Part shown: positions 9,701-17,413 of the stretch, one piece after another
Layout: each line of letters opens with the position of its first letter
Numbering within the stretch: the first letter of the stretch is position 1
From: Streptomyces sp. NRRL F-5122
GTDB lineage: Bacteria > Actinomycetota > Actinomycetes > Streptomycetales > Streptomycetaceae
Direction: 5' to 3'
Length of the DNA stretch: 64,000 nucleotides
NCBI RefSeq assembly: GCF_001507435.1
Contig: NZ_LMWH01000242.1
Coordinates: 42,834-106,833, forward strand
Notes under the pieces: model-generated
The model's database searches: none
Told to the model about the DNA's origin: nothing
The model's input: only the letters and a program-made list of their open reading frames with translations
Made by a program: the position numbers and the translations under genes

Positions 9701-9979
9701 AAGGTGACGATCCGCCCCCACCTCGTCGGCGACCTGACACACGCCTCCGCGCATGTCCAGTCACCGCTGGGTCGGATCGCCTCGTCGTGGACGCGGGCCA
9801 AGGGACAGTTCACCTTGCGTGTCGACGTGCCGGTGGGGTCGACCGCCGACGTCCTCGTACCGGTGAGCGGTCGGCAGAAGGCACATGCACCCGCAGCCGC
9901 GACGGCCGGCGCACAGATGGGCGGCTACGCCCGTTTCACGGTCGGCCCGGGCAGCCATCTGTTCCGCGTGACGGGCTGA
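6740..9979 (+). CDS. Secreted alpha-L-rhamnosidase, GH78
   Basis: About 1079 aa. GTG at 6740 follows GGGGG at proper spacing and puts RNRR directly before a hydrophobic signal segment (about residues 6-30); ATGs at 6707 and 6728 are alternatives. After export it should cut terminal alpha-L-rhamnose from glycosides. The order is an N-terminal Ig-like region with SGLEVEHQVRPLGVDVPRPRLSW split by intervening residues, a carbohydrate-binding-type insert (about 170-320), the rhamnosidase N domain (GLGYNKLYLNGRRIGD), then the alpha/alpha barrel. Barrel landmarks are RDDQNDDGSIGPT (about 712), WDLYWYYGD (about 745), YGDWLSP (about 788) and GWGYWFEGLGATTMWEEW near 940. It is a single-gene unit ending in a strong hairpin. 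Confidence 0.93.
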   Translation: MRNRRIAGLMLSLVATVSGLGATSGASGVPVPDSQKGSAVAGSGLAVSGLEVEHQVRPLGVDVPRPRLSWQVTSGQGAAGPTAVEQVAYEVEVSTSQGGRGQVWDSGRVRSSRSFDVAYDGPALASRASYYWRVRVWDRSGKASPWSGEARFETSFVNPGDFHGAWIGAHEKAPALRLDDAKWIWYPEGNPADSAPAGTRYLRRSFDLPDKTQISSAEMQLTADDRFTLYVNGTEVARSPLVADSWRTASIIDIAPYLHTGTNVLAVEATNTNQGPAGVLGSLRLQGAGSPTDLVTDSGWKASDSAHEGWEQPGYGDAAWPNALEAAGYGAGPWGRSVSAPPSPETLLRDEFTAAKPIASARAHIAGLGYNKLYLNGRRIGDRELEPGFTVYDKTVLYSTYDVTDALRTGGNAIGVSLGRGFYAMTDPDEWKASSWWGEPKLKLELDITYTDGTHQQVLSDDGWKVSDGPTTTQSLWFGETYDARVEQPGWERPGFDDSTWRAALTVDGPKGTLRSESFPPVKVTGHLKAEHTTTPADGTHVYDYGTPTAGWARVGVQGPAGATVTVTYGEKLRADGTVDNTGAFGMALQTYSYTLKGEGVEHYQPSYSYAGFRYAQVVVPKGVTLRSVDGMRVHTAVASTGDFTSSSDLLNRYQDAQADTILNNLHSIPTDTPMYEKRPYTADGFLYADSAIANFDMQNFYESWMRSHRDDQNDDGSIGPTVPTTESGKQVKDPIWSASFILGTWDLYWYYGDTEAVADNYDGMKAWLEHYERDIADTGGIYTGFSYGDWLSPEGANAPEGTRLSGTAYIYLTATRLATMAKALGHEADARHFGAFATQVKDTFNATFYDRDKESYYDDKAAGYRQTANLLPLSFGMVPKEHRQAVIDNLVEDIHARGDHLDTGALGTKVLLPVLTDAGHADLAYKVATNPTYPGWGYWFEGLGATTMWEEWNANSRSHDHAFMGTVDDWLYQDVAGIEPAAPGYTKVTIRPHLVGDLTHASAHVQSPLGRIASSWTRAKGQFTLRVDVPVGSTADVLVPVSGRQKAHAPAAATAGAQMGGYARFTVGPGSHLFRVTG

Positions 9980-10105
9980 ACGGCGCGCGTCGTCGTGCGC
10001 GGACCTCGCCCATGGAGGGCAGCTTGATCATCCGCGTACGACTGCGACGGGCGTACGACGGTGGCAGGGCGGCCGGCGGTGAGGGTCCGGCCCATCTCTC
10101 CAGGA

Positions 10106-10137
10106 GCAGAGGCCCGCACGCTGGTGCGAGCCTCTGC
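10106..10137. terminator. Hairpin terminator between convergent genes
   Basis: Arms GCAGAGGC/GCCTCTGC and CGCAC/GTGCG pair around a GCTG loop with one C-A mismatch. It lies between the ends of the rhamnosidase gene and the leftward Pls-like gene, so it can serve both. Confidence 0.7.
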
Positions 10138-10201
10138 CCATGGAACGTGACACCCAGAACTCGGGACGGAGGGCGTCGCCCCGGCCGCTGATCCGTTGCC
10201 C

Positions 10202-12736
10202 TCACCCGCCCTGCGGCCGGATCGGCAGGCTGTTGGGCAGGGAAGTGGGCATCTCGCGGGCAGGGTTGCCCGCCCAGTACCCCTGGGCCGGGACTTGCTC
10301 GCCCTTCATGAGGAAGGCGTCGGGCGCGAGTGTGGAGGTGTCGCCCATCGTGACGCCGTAATGGACAAGGCTGTTGACGCCGATGGTGCAACCGTTGCCG
10401 AGTGTGGTGCGGTCGGACTTGAAGGTGCCGTCCTCCTGCGAGTGGCACTGGATCCTGCTGCCTTCGTTCAGGGTGCAGTCATTGCCGATGGTGACGAGTG
10501 AGCGTTCGGGGATGAAGCATCCGTCGTCGAATACGTGGCTGCCGATCCGGGTGCCGAGCAGTCGCCAGATGAGGCTCTTGTACGGCGTGCCGTTGAAGAC
10601 GGCGATCGCCTCGGTCGGGGTGGTGATCTTCCAGTACCGCTCGTGCCGCCAGAAAGGTTGCTCGTAGATCGAGCAGTACAGCGGTCGCAGACCGCCACGG
10701 CCCGCTGCGGCGCGTTCGGTGAGCAGCATGTAGACGATGACGAACAGGAGAGTCAGGAGGCCGGCCAGCACGATCACCGCCGCGCCGAGGGAGTCGTAGA
10801 GGTCGACAGCTGCCGATGCGATCACGGTCACGCAGAAGAAGTACAACCACCGCGCGAACAGGTGCACGCCCATGGTGAAGGCGTTGTGCTTGGTCTTGGC
10901 GGCCAGGCGGCGACGGAAGACCTCGCCCTCCTTGAGGTGGTCGAACCTGCTGTCCCGGAGGACCGTGCGCGGGATCTCGAAGCTGGGCGAGCCCAGGAGC
11001 CCGACGTTCTCGCGGATGGCTCCGACGAGCGGGACCATGACCTTGGTCGCCAGCAGGCAGTTGTCGCCGGTCCTGCCTCGCGCGGGGTAGGCGATGTAAT
11101 TGCCGAGGAAGTTGCGCGGGCCTATGGTCACCGGCGACACGCTGAAGGAGGACGGGGAGAACTCGGCGTTGATGATCGACAGCCCGTCGGCCACCATCGT
11201 GCCCTTGCCGACAGAGCTCAGGTAGGGGATGTCGTGCTTGACCGCCATGCCGAAGTTGGAGCCCGTCTGTTCGACGGGGGAGAGCTTGTAGCCCAGGCGT
11301 TGCAGGTAGTGGACGATGCCCGAGCTGTCGCCGAACAGGATCGTGAAGAAGCGCCGGTTGGTGAAGAGCACGATGATGCGGTGGACCGCGTACCGCACGC
11401 CGTACAAGGGGTAGACGACGTCCGGCTTGAGGGTGAGGTTGAGCGCGCGGGGAACCGTCGCAGTGAGCAGTACACCCAGGACCACGGCCCCGACCACGAA
11501 GATCGCCGACCCGGCCAATGCGTCGGCGTAGAACGTCCAGTCATCCAGCGCCGTGGGCCCGGGCTCAAGGATCGAGGTCGACTCCGGGACGGCCGCCACC
11601 AGGATCACGACACCGGCGACGACCAGTGGGATATAGAGGAACAGCGCCATCAGCACCTGGGTCATCGAGTACATGGCCCTGCGGGCGCCGCCGCAACGGG
11701 CGGGGCCGACCCGGCGGTAGTCCACTTCGGTGGGCTGGGCCGGCGACCCGTGCCAGTGCTCTCCGTCGGGCACCACCTGGCCGGCGTGCAGCGAGGAGGT
11801 GTGGCCGAGCTGGGTCCTGTCACCCATGGCGGTGTCGATGTCGAGCACCGTCACCTCACCCACGAGGACATCCCTGCCGAGCGTGATGGGCCCGGTCCGG
11901 ATCACTCCCGATTCCGCCCGGTAGCAGTTGTAGTAGGTGTCCTTCCGGATCACCGAGCCGTCACCGATGGTGAGCAGGTCCGTGCACACCGGGATGTGCC
12001 GGGAGAAGATGCTGACGCGACGTCCGATCTTCGCTCCGAGTGCCCGCAGATAGAGGGGGTACAGCGGTGAGCCGACGAACAGCACGAGCGGGCTGGTGCG
12101 GATGAGCGTCTTGGCGCACCAGAATCGGACGTAGGCCAGGCTCCAGGTGCGGATCCGCTGGGGCCGCCACCGGCCGATCAGCACCCACTTGGCCACCACT
12201 GGCAGCACGGAGGCGCCGAGGAAGAGCGCGGCACCGAAGATCACCGCTCGTAGGTAGGTGCCCAGCAGGCCGACGCCGTCGGAGATCCACTCCACACCCT
12301 GGGCGAGGACCAGGGCCACAACGTAGGAGTAGGCGAGGAAGAAGAGCAGTTGCAGCGCCCCGCACGTCACGTAGTGCGACGTGCCGGAGACGGGGGGTGG
12401 TGGTGCTTGCCTGTGGGGCGCCGCCACCGGTGGAGGGGAGGCCTCGGGCGTCGGCGGCGCGGTATCGGTAAGGGCCGCCGCCAGGCCCCTGACGGTCGGA
12501 TGGCGGTAGACGTCCTTCATGGACACCGACGGCACGTCGTCCCGTTTTCTGAGCCGCGCACAGAAATGGGCCATGACCATGGAGTCCGCGCCCAGGTCGC
12601 TGAAGAAGTTGCTGTCGACCGAGACCCGGTCGACCCGTACGACCTGAGCCAGAACCTCGGCAAGGACCTGCTCGGAAGCGGCTATCGAAGATTCCCCCGG
12701 GTCCGGGGTGAGAACATCGACCGGGTTGTCCACCAT
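10202..12736 (-). CDS. Pls/PosA-like synthetase lacking an adenylation domain
   Basis: An 844-aa protein starting at ATG 12736, behind GGAG. Residues 20-95 form a peptidyl carrier domain with the phosphopantetheine serine in FFSDLGADSMVMA (Ser52) and the MKDVYRHPTVRGLAAAL tail. After a Pro-rich linker come membrane segments (from about 125) separating three left-handed hexapeptide-helix domains (about 255-360, 505-610 and 740-835). This tandem arrangement is the C-terminal two thirds of epsilon-poly-lysine synthetase-type (Pls/PosA) enzymes, where the membrane/helix part joins amino acids. The usual 500-aa adenylation domain is absent and no adenylation gene is nearby, so an enzyme acting in trans is implied. 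Product unknown. Confidence 0.85.
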   Translation of the reverse strand: MVDNPVDVLTPDPGESSIAASEQVLAEVLAQVVRVDRVSVDSNFFSDLGADSMVMAHFCARLRKRDDVPSVSMKDVYRHPTVRGLAAALTDTAPPTPEASPPPVAAPHRQAPPPPVSGTSHYVTCGALQLLFFLAYSYVVALVLAQGVEWISDGVGLLGTYLRAVIFGAALFLGASVLPVVAKWVLIGRWRPQRIRTWSLAYVRFWCAKTLIRTSPLVLFVGSPLYPLYLRALGAKIGRRVSIFSRHIPVCTDLLTIGDGSVIRKDTYYNCYRAESGVIRTGPITLGRDVLVGEVTVLDIDTAMGDRTQLGHTSSLHAGQVVPDGEHWHGSPAQPTEVDYRRVGPARCGGARRAMYSMTQVLMALFLYIPLVVAGVVILVAAVPESTSILEPGPTALDDWTFYADALAGSAIFVVGAVVLGVLLTATVPRALNLTLKPDVVYPLYGVRYAVHRIIVLFTNRRFFTILFGDSSGIVHYLQRLGYKLSPVEQTGSNFGMAVKHDIPYLSSVGKGTMVADGLSIINAEFSPSSFSVSPVTIGPRNFLGNYIAYPARGRTGDNCLLATKVMVPLVGAIRENVGLLGSPSFEIPRTVLRDSRFDHLKEGEVFRRRLAAKTKHNAFTMGVHLFARWLYFFCVTVIASAAVDLYDSLGAAVIVLAGLLTLLFVIVYMLLTERAAAGRGGLRPLYCSIYEQPFWRHERYWKITTPTEAIAVFNGTPYKSLIWRLLGTRIGSHVFDDGCFIPERSLVTIGNDCTLNEGSRIQCHSQEDGTFKSDRTTLGNGCTIGVNSLVHYGVTMGDTSTLAPDAFLMKGEQVPAQGYWAGNPAREMPTSLPNSLPIRPQGG

Positions 12737-13123
12737 GTCGGCTCCATGACGCATGCGGCCCGCTCTCGTCCAGCGGGACACGGCGTCCTCGAACCTCGCC
12801 AACGGTCCGAGCGCGCGATCCGCGACCGACGCGCTGCGCCAGTGTGCGGCCGCACCGAAGGCGCCGCATTGGCATTGTCTGCCCAGGCCCGCAGAATGGC
12901 CACTCCGCCGCTGCATCGCGGAGGCCCTTGCCGGACTGCAAGATCTCCTCGGTGGTCCATCAGCGTTCAGCGACGCGTGCCGGGGTGGGCGGCGGTGGCC
13001 CCGCTGCTGCCGAGTGGCAGCGGTAGAGGGCGAGTTCGCCGGTGGGTCAGCTGCGGAGCCGCGCCACGTGGGATGTGAAACTGGCGACCTCGCGTATTCG
13101 GCTGTCGCGTATTCCTTAATCAG
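12737..13123. other. Non-coding stretch upstream of the Pls-like gene
   Basis: No supported gene on either strand. It presumably contains the leftward promoter of the Pls-like gene. The right side runs into the terminal repeat of the IS5-type element. Confidence 0.45.
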
Positions 13124-13310
13124 TGAGCCTCCGCCAACTTGAAATCACAGGTCAAAGAGCTGGTGTGACCGGTTCTCGGGGTGCTCACGCTGGTCGTGGG
13201 CGACAGTCTGCGGAGTAGATCATCCGTCAGCGGTTGACTTCGAGGTTCGCCAGAACGAAAGGGCGCGCAGAAGGTGGGTGGCGCGGGCGGGGTCGGTGCG
13301 GAGTTTGGTG
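13124..13310. repeat. IS5-type right-end copy (inverted partner at 17148-17336)
   Basis: Sequence from TGAGCCTCCGCCAACTT inward, covering the terminal repeat and the 3' end of the transposase gene, recurs in inverted orientation at 17148-17336 with roughly one difference per ten bases. It marks the end of the IS element. Confidence 0.8.
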
Positions 13311-14059
13311 GGGGTCCGCCAGTTCTTGAGGTGGGCGAATCCGTGTTCGACCGGTGCGCGTCCGGTGGCGAGGACGCGGTTGGCGGTCTTCTGGCCGGGG
13401 GTGAGCTTGTGAGCGCGGGTGGCTGTGAAGCCGGTGACGATCACGGGGTCGCGTACGTCGTTGTCGAGGCCGCGGAAGCCGAGGTCCGCCAATGCGCCGA
13501 GACCGGCGGCGCGCAGGTGGGCCAGAATGTGGTCGTGGCGGGCGGCCGTGATGTCGTGGGTGCGGCCGGGCCGGGCGGCGGATATCCAGATCAGGCGGCC
13601 TTTCTCGTCGGTCACGGCGAGGAAGTGCAGGCCGTGATGGCGGTATTTGCCGGAGTAGTTTTGTCGGTCGGCCTTTCCTGTGCGGCGTCGGGTGGGGATG
13701 AGGGTGCCGTCGATCAGGACTACCTCCCCGCCCTGCTTGGCCACCTTCTTCAGGGCGCGGTCCAGGCGCGGAGCCTGCGCGACGAGGAGGGCGATCAGCT
13801 CGTCGCGCCAGCGGCGGACGGTGGACTCGGACTCATTGTTGCCGCCGGCCATGTCGGCCAGGCGCTGGTCGTGGCGCAGCACGGTCAAGACGATCACCGT
13901 GATCCTCCCGGGCGGCAGGATCCGCCACCTGGACCGAATCGCCTTCAGGTGGCGTCGCAGTAGATCGGCGAGGTACTTGACGGTGCTCGTGGACAGCGGC
14001 AGACGGTACTGGTAATCAAGCGGGCAGGTGTCCTCGGCGCGTTCTTTGGATCTCGTCAC
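13220..14059 (-). mobile_element. IS5-family transposase (DDE_Tnp_4 type)
   Basis: About 279 aa from a GTG at 14059 (VTRSKERAEDTC); the frame stays open to 14110. Catalytic landmarks are GGEVVLIDGTLIPT (first Asp), ALADLGFRGLDNDV (second Asp) and PVEHGFAHLKNWR (Glu). An N-terminal helix-turn-helix-like stretch contains ESTVRRWRDELIALL. The gene is uninterrupted and may be functional. Its downstream terminal repeat is clear at 13124, but I found no matching repeat on the upstream side, so the left end may be missing or diverged. Confidence 0.85.
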
Positions 14060-14131
14060 ACAGTTCCAACGGCCGCCGGGGGCAACCCGGTTACGCCCGC
14101 ACCCCACCACTCCGGGCGCTGGCGTCCCTGG

Positions 14132-14582
14132 TCACAGGCAGGTGGTAAACCGGCCGTCGGGTAGTTTCCGCAGCCAGCCGCGATCGACGAGTCTGACCAC
14201 TCTCCCGCGCAGCGGTTCCAGCTTGGCCCGCACACTGACGTCGATTCCCAGCGCGTCACCGACCTGCCGGGCCATGACCGGTCCGGCGGCCTGCCGCACA
14301 GCGGCGAGAATGCGCTGGTGGTCCGGCGGGAGTGTGCTCTCCTCCACGCCTGACGTGCGGTGCGGGATCAGCATCACCGCTCGTCCGCCCACCTGCCCGG
14401 GCGCCGGCGTGACCGATGCCCGTTCGTTGGCGAGCTGTTCACTCACCCGTTCAAGGACGCGTTCGGCGACGGCGAGTTCGTTCCGCTCGGCCCGTACCTC
14501 CGCCAACTGCTTGGCCAGCTGCTTTTCGAGTTCCTCCAGTTCCGCGCGCCGCGGTGATCCGTTCCAGCAGCTCAGGATCCAT
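14132..14582 (-). pseudogene. Coiled-coil/winged-helix hypothetical protein, frameshifted near start
   Basis: Two frames are needed. ATG at 14582 reads MDPELLERITAAR, then the sequence loses frame near 14543-14552 and the adjoining frame continues AELEELEKQLAKQL to the stop at 14132. Loss of two bases in the GCGCGC run would explain it. The body has a coiled coil (about residues 14-60), GGRAVMLIPHR, and a C-terminal winged-helix-like part ending in WLRKLPDGRFTTCL. I recall near-identical Streptomyces proteins beginning with the first segment, which supports a recent frameshift. Function unknown. Confidence 0.6.
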
Positions 14583-14654
14583 GCACCGGATCGTAGAAGG
14601 CCGTCCAGCCGCAGCGAGCAAGAACCGGGGAGCTGACGAGGTTCAGGCCGTGTT

Positions 14655-15059
14655 CTACGGGTCTGGCGTTTGGCCAAGGGCCTCCCGTCGCGCTGTGCCT
14701 CGCTCCCACATGCTGCGCGCCACTGGTTCCAGCGCCCGGCCGTGGCTGGTCAGAATGTAGCGGACGCGCGGAGGCCAGCCCGGGGTGCGGTGAGGCTCGA
14801 TGACGCCCGCACTGGTCAACTGGGTCGGCCTGTCCGAGAGAGCGGGCAGGGCGGCGGACAGTTCGGAGTAGGTGGTCTGACCGCGGCGTAGGAACTCGCG
14901 GACTACCAGCGGCGTCCACCGACCACCCAGCGCGGCGAGGGTGATGTCAACAGGGCACCGCGGTTCGTGGCCAGGCGGAACGAGGGCGCCGTCCGGGCAG
15001 TCCGCCAGCGGGCCGTCCTGATCACCCGTCGGTGCGTGTCCAACGGTTTGGTGCGTCAC
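14655..15059 (-). CDS. HxlR-family regulator with shortened recognition region
   Basis: 134 aa from GTG at 15059, 40 nt downstream of the XRE gene on the same strand. HxlR hallmarks are CPVDITLAALGGRWTPLVVR, the wing PPRVRYILTSHGRALEPV and a helix ending MWERG. Between ALPALSD and QLTSAGVIE, where relatives carry about eight residues of the recognition helix (a VLTxRL-type segment), only RPT remains. That looks like a 15-nt in-frame deletion and may abolish DNA binding. Confidence 0.7.
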   Translation of the reverse strand: MTHQTVGHAPTGDQDGPLADCPDGALVPPGHEPRCPVDITLAALGGRWTPLVVREFLRRGQTTYSELSAALPALSDRPTQLTSAGVIEPHRTPGWPPRVRYILTSHGRALEPVARSMWERGTARREALGQTPDP

Positions 15060-15099
15060 GAAAACCGTGAGCCGTCGGTCGGCCGATGGGCGGGGCGGA

Positions 15100-15978
15100 T
15101 CAGTTGCGCGTGCCGGCCGGTGGGCCGACGACGGTGGTGAGCTGGAGTTTGGTCTCGTCCTCACTGCCCGGCGCGGCGGTCATGATGACAATCTTGAGCT
15201 CCGTGTCGCCGTCGGTCAGGACATCGCAGTCCACCGTGACCGGGCCCACCGACGGGTGATCGACCCTCTTGTGGACCTCGCGATTCGCGGTCACCTCTCC
15301 TGTCGCCCACAGCTCGGCGAACCTCTCGTTGCCTGCGTTCAGGTCGCGGACCAGCGCGGCCAGGCGGCTGTCCCGGGGGAAGCGGCCGGTGGCGCGGCGC
15401 AGATCGGAGACGAGGGCGGCGTCGGCGGTGTCGGGGTCCGTCTCGGTGACCGGCCACAGCGCGAGGGGGGTGTGATCGACGTCCACCGGGAACCTGTCGC
15501 GGGCGAAGTTGCGCATCCGCGGCGGCGAAGCCAAGGGGTCTCCCAGCAGGGCGGCCCACCCGTGGTTCCACCACACCAGTTGCCAGTCCGCCGCGAACAC
15601 GGCCACCGGTACGTCTCCGAGGCGGACGAGTACCCGTTGCATACCGGGGGGGAGATGGTCGCAGATCGTGCCGTCCGCCGGCGGCACGATCTGGGCCAGC
15701 CGGTAGAGGTGGTCCCGCTCGGCGGTGGACAGTTGGAGAGCGCGCGCCAGGGACGCCACCACCGACGCCGAGGGTGTCGTGGCCCGCCCCTGCTCCAGGC
15801 GCACGACGTAGTCGACCGACACTCCGGCCAGGTCGGCCAGTTCCTCGCGCCGCAGCCCGACAGCCCGGCGCTTGCGGACGACCGGCAGCCCAGCGGCTGA
15901 CGGGGGCAGCCGGTTCCGCCACGTGCGGATCATCGCGCCCAGTCCAGTTCCGGGGGGTGTCGTCGTCATGCTCTCCAT
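15100..15978 (-). CDS. XRE-family regulator with MmyB-like ligand-binding domain
   Basis: About 292 aa; ATG at 15978 or 15969. An open frame extends far upstream, but that part overlaps the divergent SDR gene and is not homologous. N-terminal HTH (about residues 30-85, RKRRAVGLRREELADLAGVS then YVVRLEQGR) is followed by the MmyB-like domain containing PVAVFAADWQLVWWNHGW. These regulators commonly sit divergent to a short-chain dehydrogenase and control it. The SDR at 16084 starts 106 bp away on the other strand, fitting that pattern. Confidence 0.88.
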   Translation of the reverse strand: MESMTTTPPGTGLGAMIRTWRNRLPPSAAGLPVVRKRRAVGLRREELADLAGVSVDYVVRLEQGRATTPSASVVASLARALQLSTAERDHLYRLAQIVPPADGTICDHLPPGMQRVLVRLGDVPVAVFAADWQLVWWNHGWAALLGDPLASPPRMRNFARDRFPVDVDHTPLALWPVTETDPDTADAALVSDLRRATGRFPRDSRLAALVRDLNAGNERFAELWATGEVTANREVHKRVDHPSVGPVTVDCDVLTDGDTELKIVIMTAAPGSEDETKLQLTTVVGPPAGTRN

Positions 15979-16083
15979 CCTCCCGCGTCCCCGATCACAT
16001 GCGGGGGCGCGAGGGTGGTACTGGTCTTCCCACCGTCGAAGCGTCCCTGGTCCGGCTCCCTCGTCAAGGCAACCATCGAAGGC

Positions 16084-16779
16084 ATGACGATCACTTTCAT
16101 CACCGGAGCCAACAAGGGCATCGGCCGCGAGACCGCCCGCCGCCTCATCGCGTGCGGTCACACCGTTCTCCTGGGAGCCCGCGACCGTGAGCGGGGTGAG
16201 GAGGCAGCCGCCGCGCTGGGCGCACGCTTCGTCCCCGTCGACGTGACCGACGACGCGTCCGTGGCCGCCGCCGCGGACGTCGCCGAGCACGAGGGCAGGA
16301 TCGATGTCCTGATCAACAACGCGGGGGTCCAGGGTCCCTTCGGTGATCCCGGCGATCTCACCGCCGCCGACGCCCGCGCCGTCCTCGACGTCAACGTCAT
16401 CGGCGTGGTCCGCACCACCACCGCGTTCCTGCCGCTGCTGCGCCGTTCGGACGACCCCGTGATCATCAACGTCAGCAGCGGCATGGGCTCCCTCGCCTTC
16501 ACCCACGACCCCGGCCGGTCCGAGTCGCACGTCGTCGTGCCGCTGTACGCCTCCTCGAAGGCGGCGCTGACGATGTTGACCACGCAGTACGCCAAAGGGC
16601 TCAAGGGCATTCGCGTCAACGCCGCCGACCCCGGCTACACCGCGACCGACATAAACGGTCACAGCGGCTCCCAGACCGTCACCGAGGGCACGGACGCGAT
16701 CGTCGCCCTCGCCACCGAGGGGCCCGGTGCCGGCACCGGACGCTTCATCGACCGCCATGGCGAGATCGCCTGGTCCTGA
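16084..16779 (+). CDS. Short-chain dehydrogenase/reductase (SDR)
   Basis: A 231-aa classical SDR with the Rossmann dinucleotide motif TGANKGIG at residues 7-14, NNAG near residue 79 and the catalytic pair YASSK near residue 158. It is an NAD(P)-dependent oxidoreductase with no visible substrate clue. It is divergent from the XRE/MmyB-like regulator, which probably controls it. The upstream in-frame extension before MTITFITG is non-homologous. Confidence 0.88.
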   Translation: MTITFITGANKGIGRETARRLIACGHTVLLGARDRERGEEAAAALGARFVPVDVTDDASVAAAADVAEHEGRIDVLINNAGVQGPFGDPGDLTAADARAVLDVNVIGVVRTTTAFLPLLRRSDDPVIINVSSGMGSLAFTHDPGRSESHVVVPLYASSKAALTMLTTQYAKGLKGIRVNAADPGYTATDINGHSGSQTVTEGTDAIVALATEGPGAGTGRFIDRHGEIAWS

Positions 16780-16869
16780 GACCGGCGGTGCCGGGTCACC
16801 GGCCCTGAAGAACAGAGCGGGCAGAACATCGAGACCGGTCCCGGATAGGAGAACCGCTGCCGCTACTGG

Positions 16870-16972
16870 CGTCGGCGGAACCTCCGGCCGAGGTGATCAG
16901 GACGTACGAGCCGGGGCCCGGCAATTCGAGACGGTAGCCGCCGTCGGGCCCGGTGACCGCGCGGTCCAGACG
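16870..16972 (-). pseudogene. Fragment of a carboxypeptidase-regulatory-like (MSCRAMM-type) domain
   Basis: The leftward frame contains RRLDRAVTGPDGGYRLELPG followed by PGSYVLITSAGG, the end of a Cna_B/CarboxypepD_reg-like repeat found at the C-terminus of some Streptomyces transporters and adhesins. Homology stops abruptly on both sides. It abuts, head to head, a rightward transporter fragment, so it is debris of a rearrangement. Confidence 0.5.
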
Positions 16973-17095
16973 GCGTTCCACATCTCCGCCGCCTTCTTGG
17001 TGGTCGCCGCCCTCGTCGCCGCGTTTGTACTCAAGCAGAAGGGCTGGGAGAGCGTCGCCGAGGCAGATGCCGCCGTCGGGATGGCGGAAGGATGA
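16964..17095 (+). pseudogene. C-terminal fragment of an MFS-type transporter
   Basis: The last 43 codons of a rightward frame read VQTAFHISAAFLVVAALVAA then FVLKQKGWESV, one transmembrane helix plus the short tail typical of the end of drug/proton antiporters. Nothing upstream on this strand belongs to a transporter. Base-for-base it adjoins the oppositely oriented MSCRAMM-like fragment. Confidence 0.5.
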
Positions 17096-17147
17096 CGATG
17101 CTGCGGCAGCTCGGGTTCCTGACCGGAACTACTGCGCGACGCACTGG

Positions 17148-17336
17148 ACTTGCGAGGAGCACGGAGACCACCCGCGCCACCCACCTCCTGCGCGCCCTGC
17201 TCGTCCTGACGAATCTTGAAGTCAACCGCTGACAGACGATCTACTCCGGAGACTGCCGCCTCCGACCAGCGTGAGAACCTCGGGAGACCGTCACGCCAGC
17301 CCTTTGACCTGTGCCTTCAAGTTGGCGGAGGCTCAG
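17148..17336 (+). mobile_element. Remnant of IS5-type element, 3' end only
   Basis: It repeats in inverted orientation the terminal repeat and last transposase codons of the copy at 13124-13310. The readable end is ATHLLRALLVLTNLEVNR and stop, versus ATHLLRALSFWRTSKSTADG in the intact copy. Only the right end survives. With the intact copy it frames about 4.2 kb. Confidence 0.75.
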
Positions 17337-17413
17337 TGAGGGTCTGTAGTCACTGTGTGTGACCAGAGCGAAGGGGGACCGGCTCTTTCGAACCTCTGCG
17401 GTGAGGCGGGCGG

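Noticed and set aside
8162..9754. Leftward 530-codon open frame opposite the rhamnosidase
   Set aside because: Complement of GH78 codons; Val/Gly/Arg-rich with no domain.
10535..12070. Rightward 511-codon open frame opposite the Pls-like gene
   Set aside because: Asp/Glu/His/Arg-rich antisense reading; the other strand has carrier and hexapeptide-helix domains.
14495..14520. CTCCGCCAACTG match to the IS5 terminal repeat
   Set aside because: Short, inside the coiled-coil coding sequence and without flanking similarity; taken as coincidence.
15979..16758. Upstream extension of the XRE/MmyB-like frame
   Set aside because: Antisense of the divergent SDR; HTH homology starts at about 15970.
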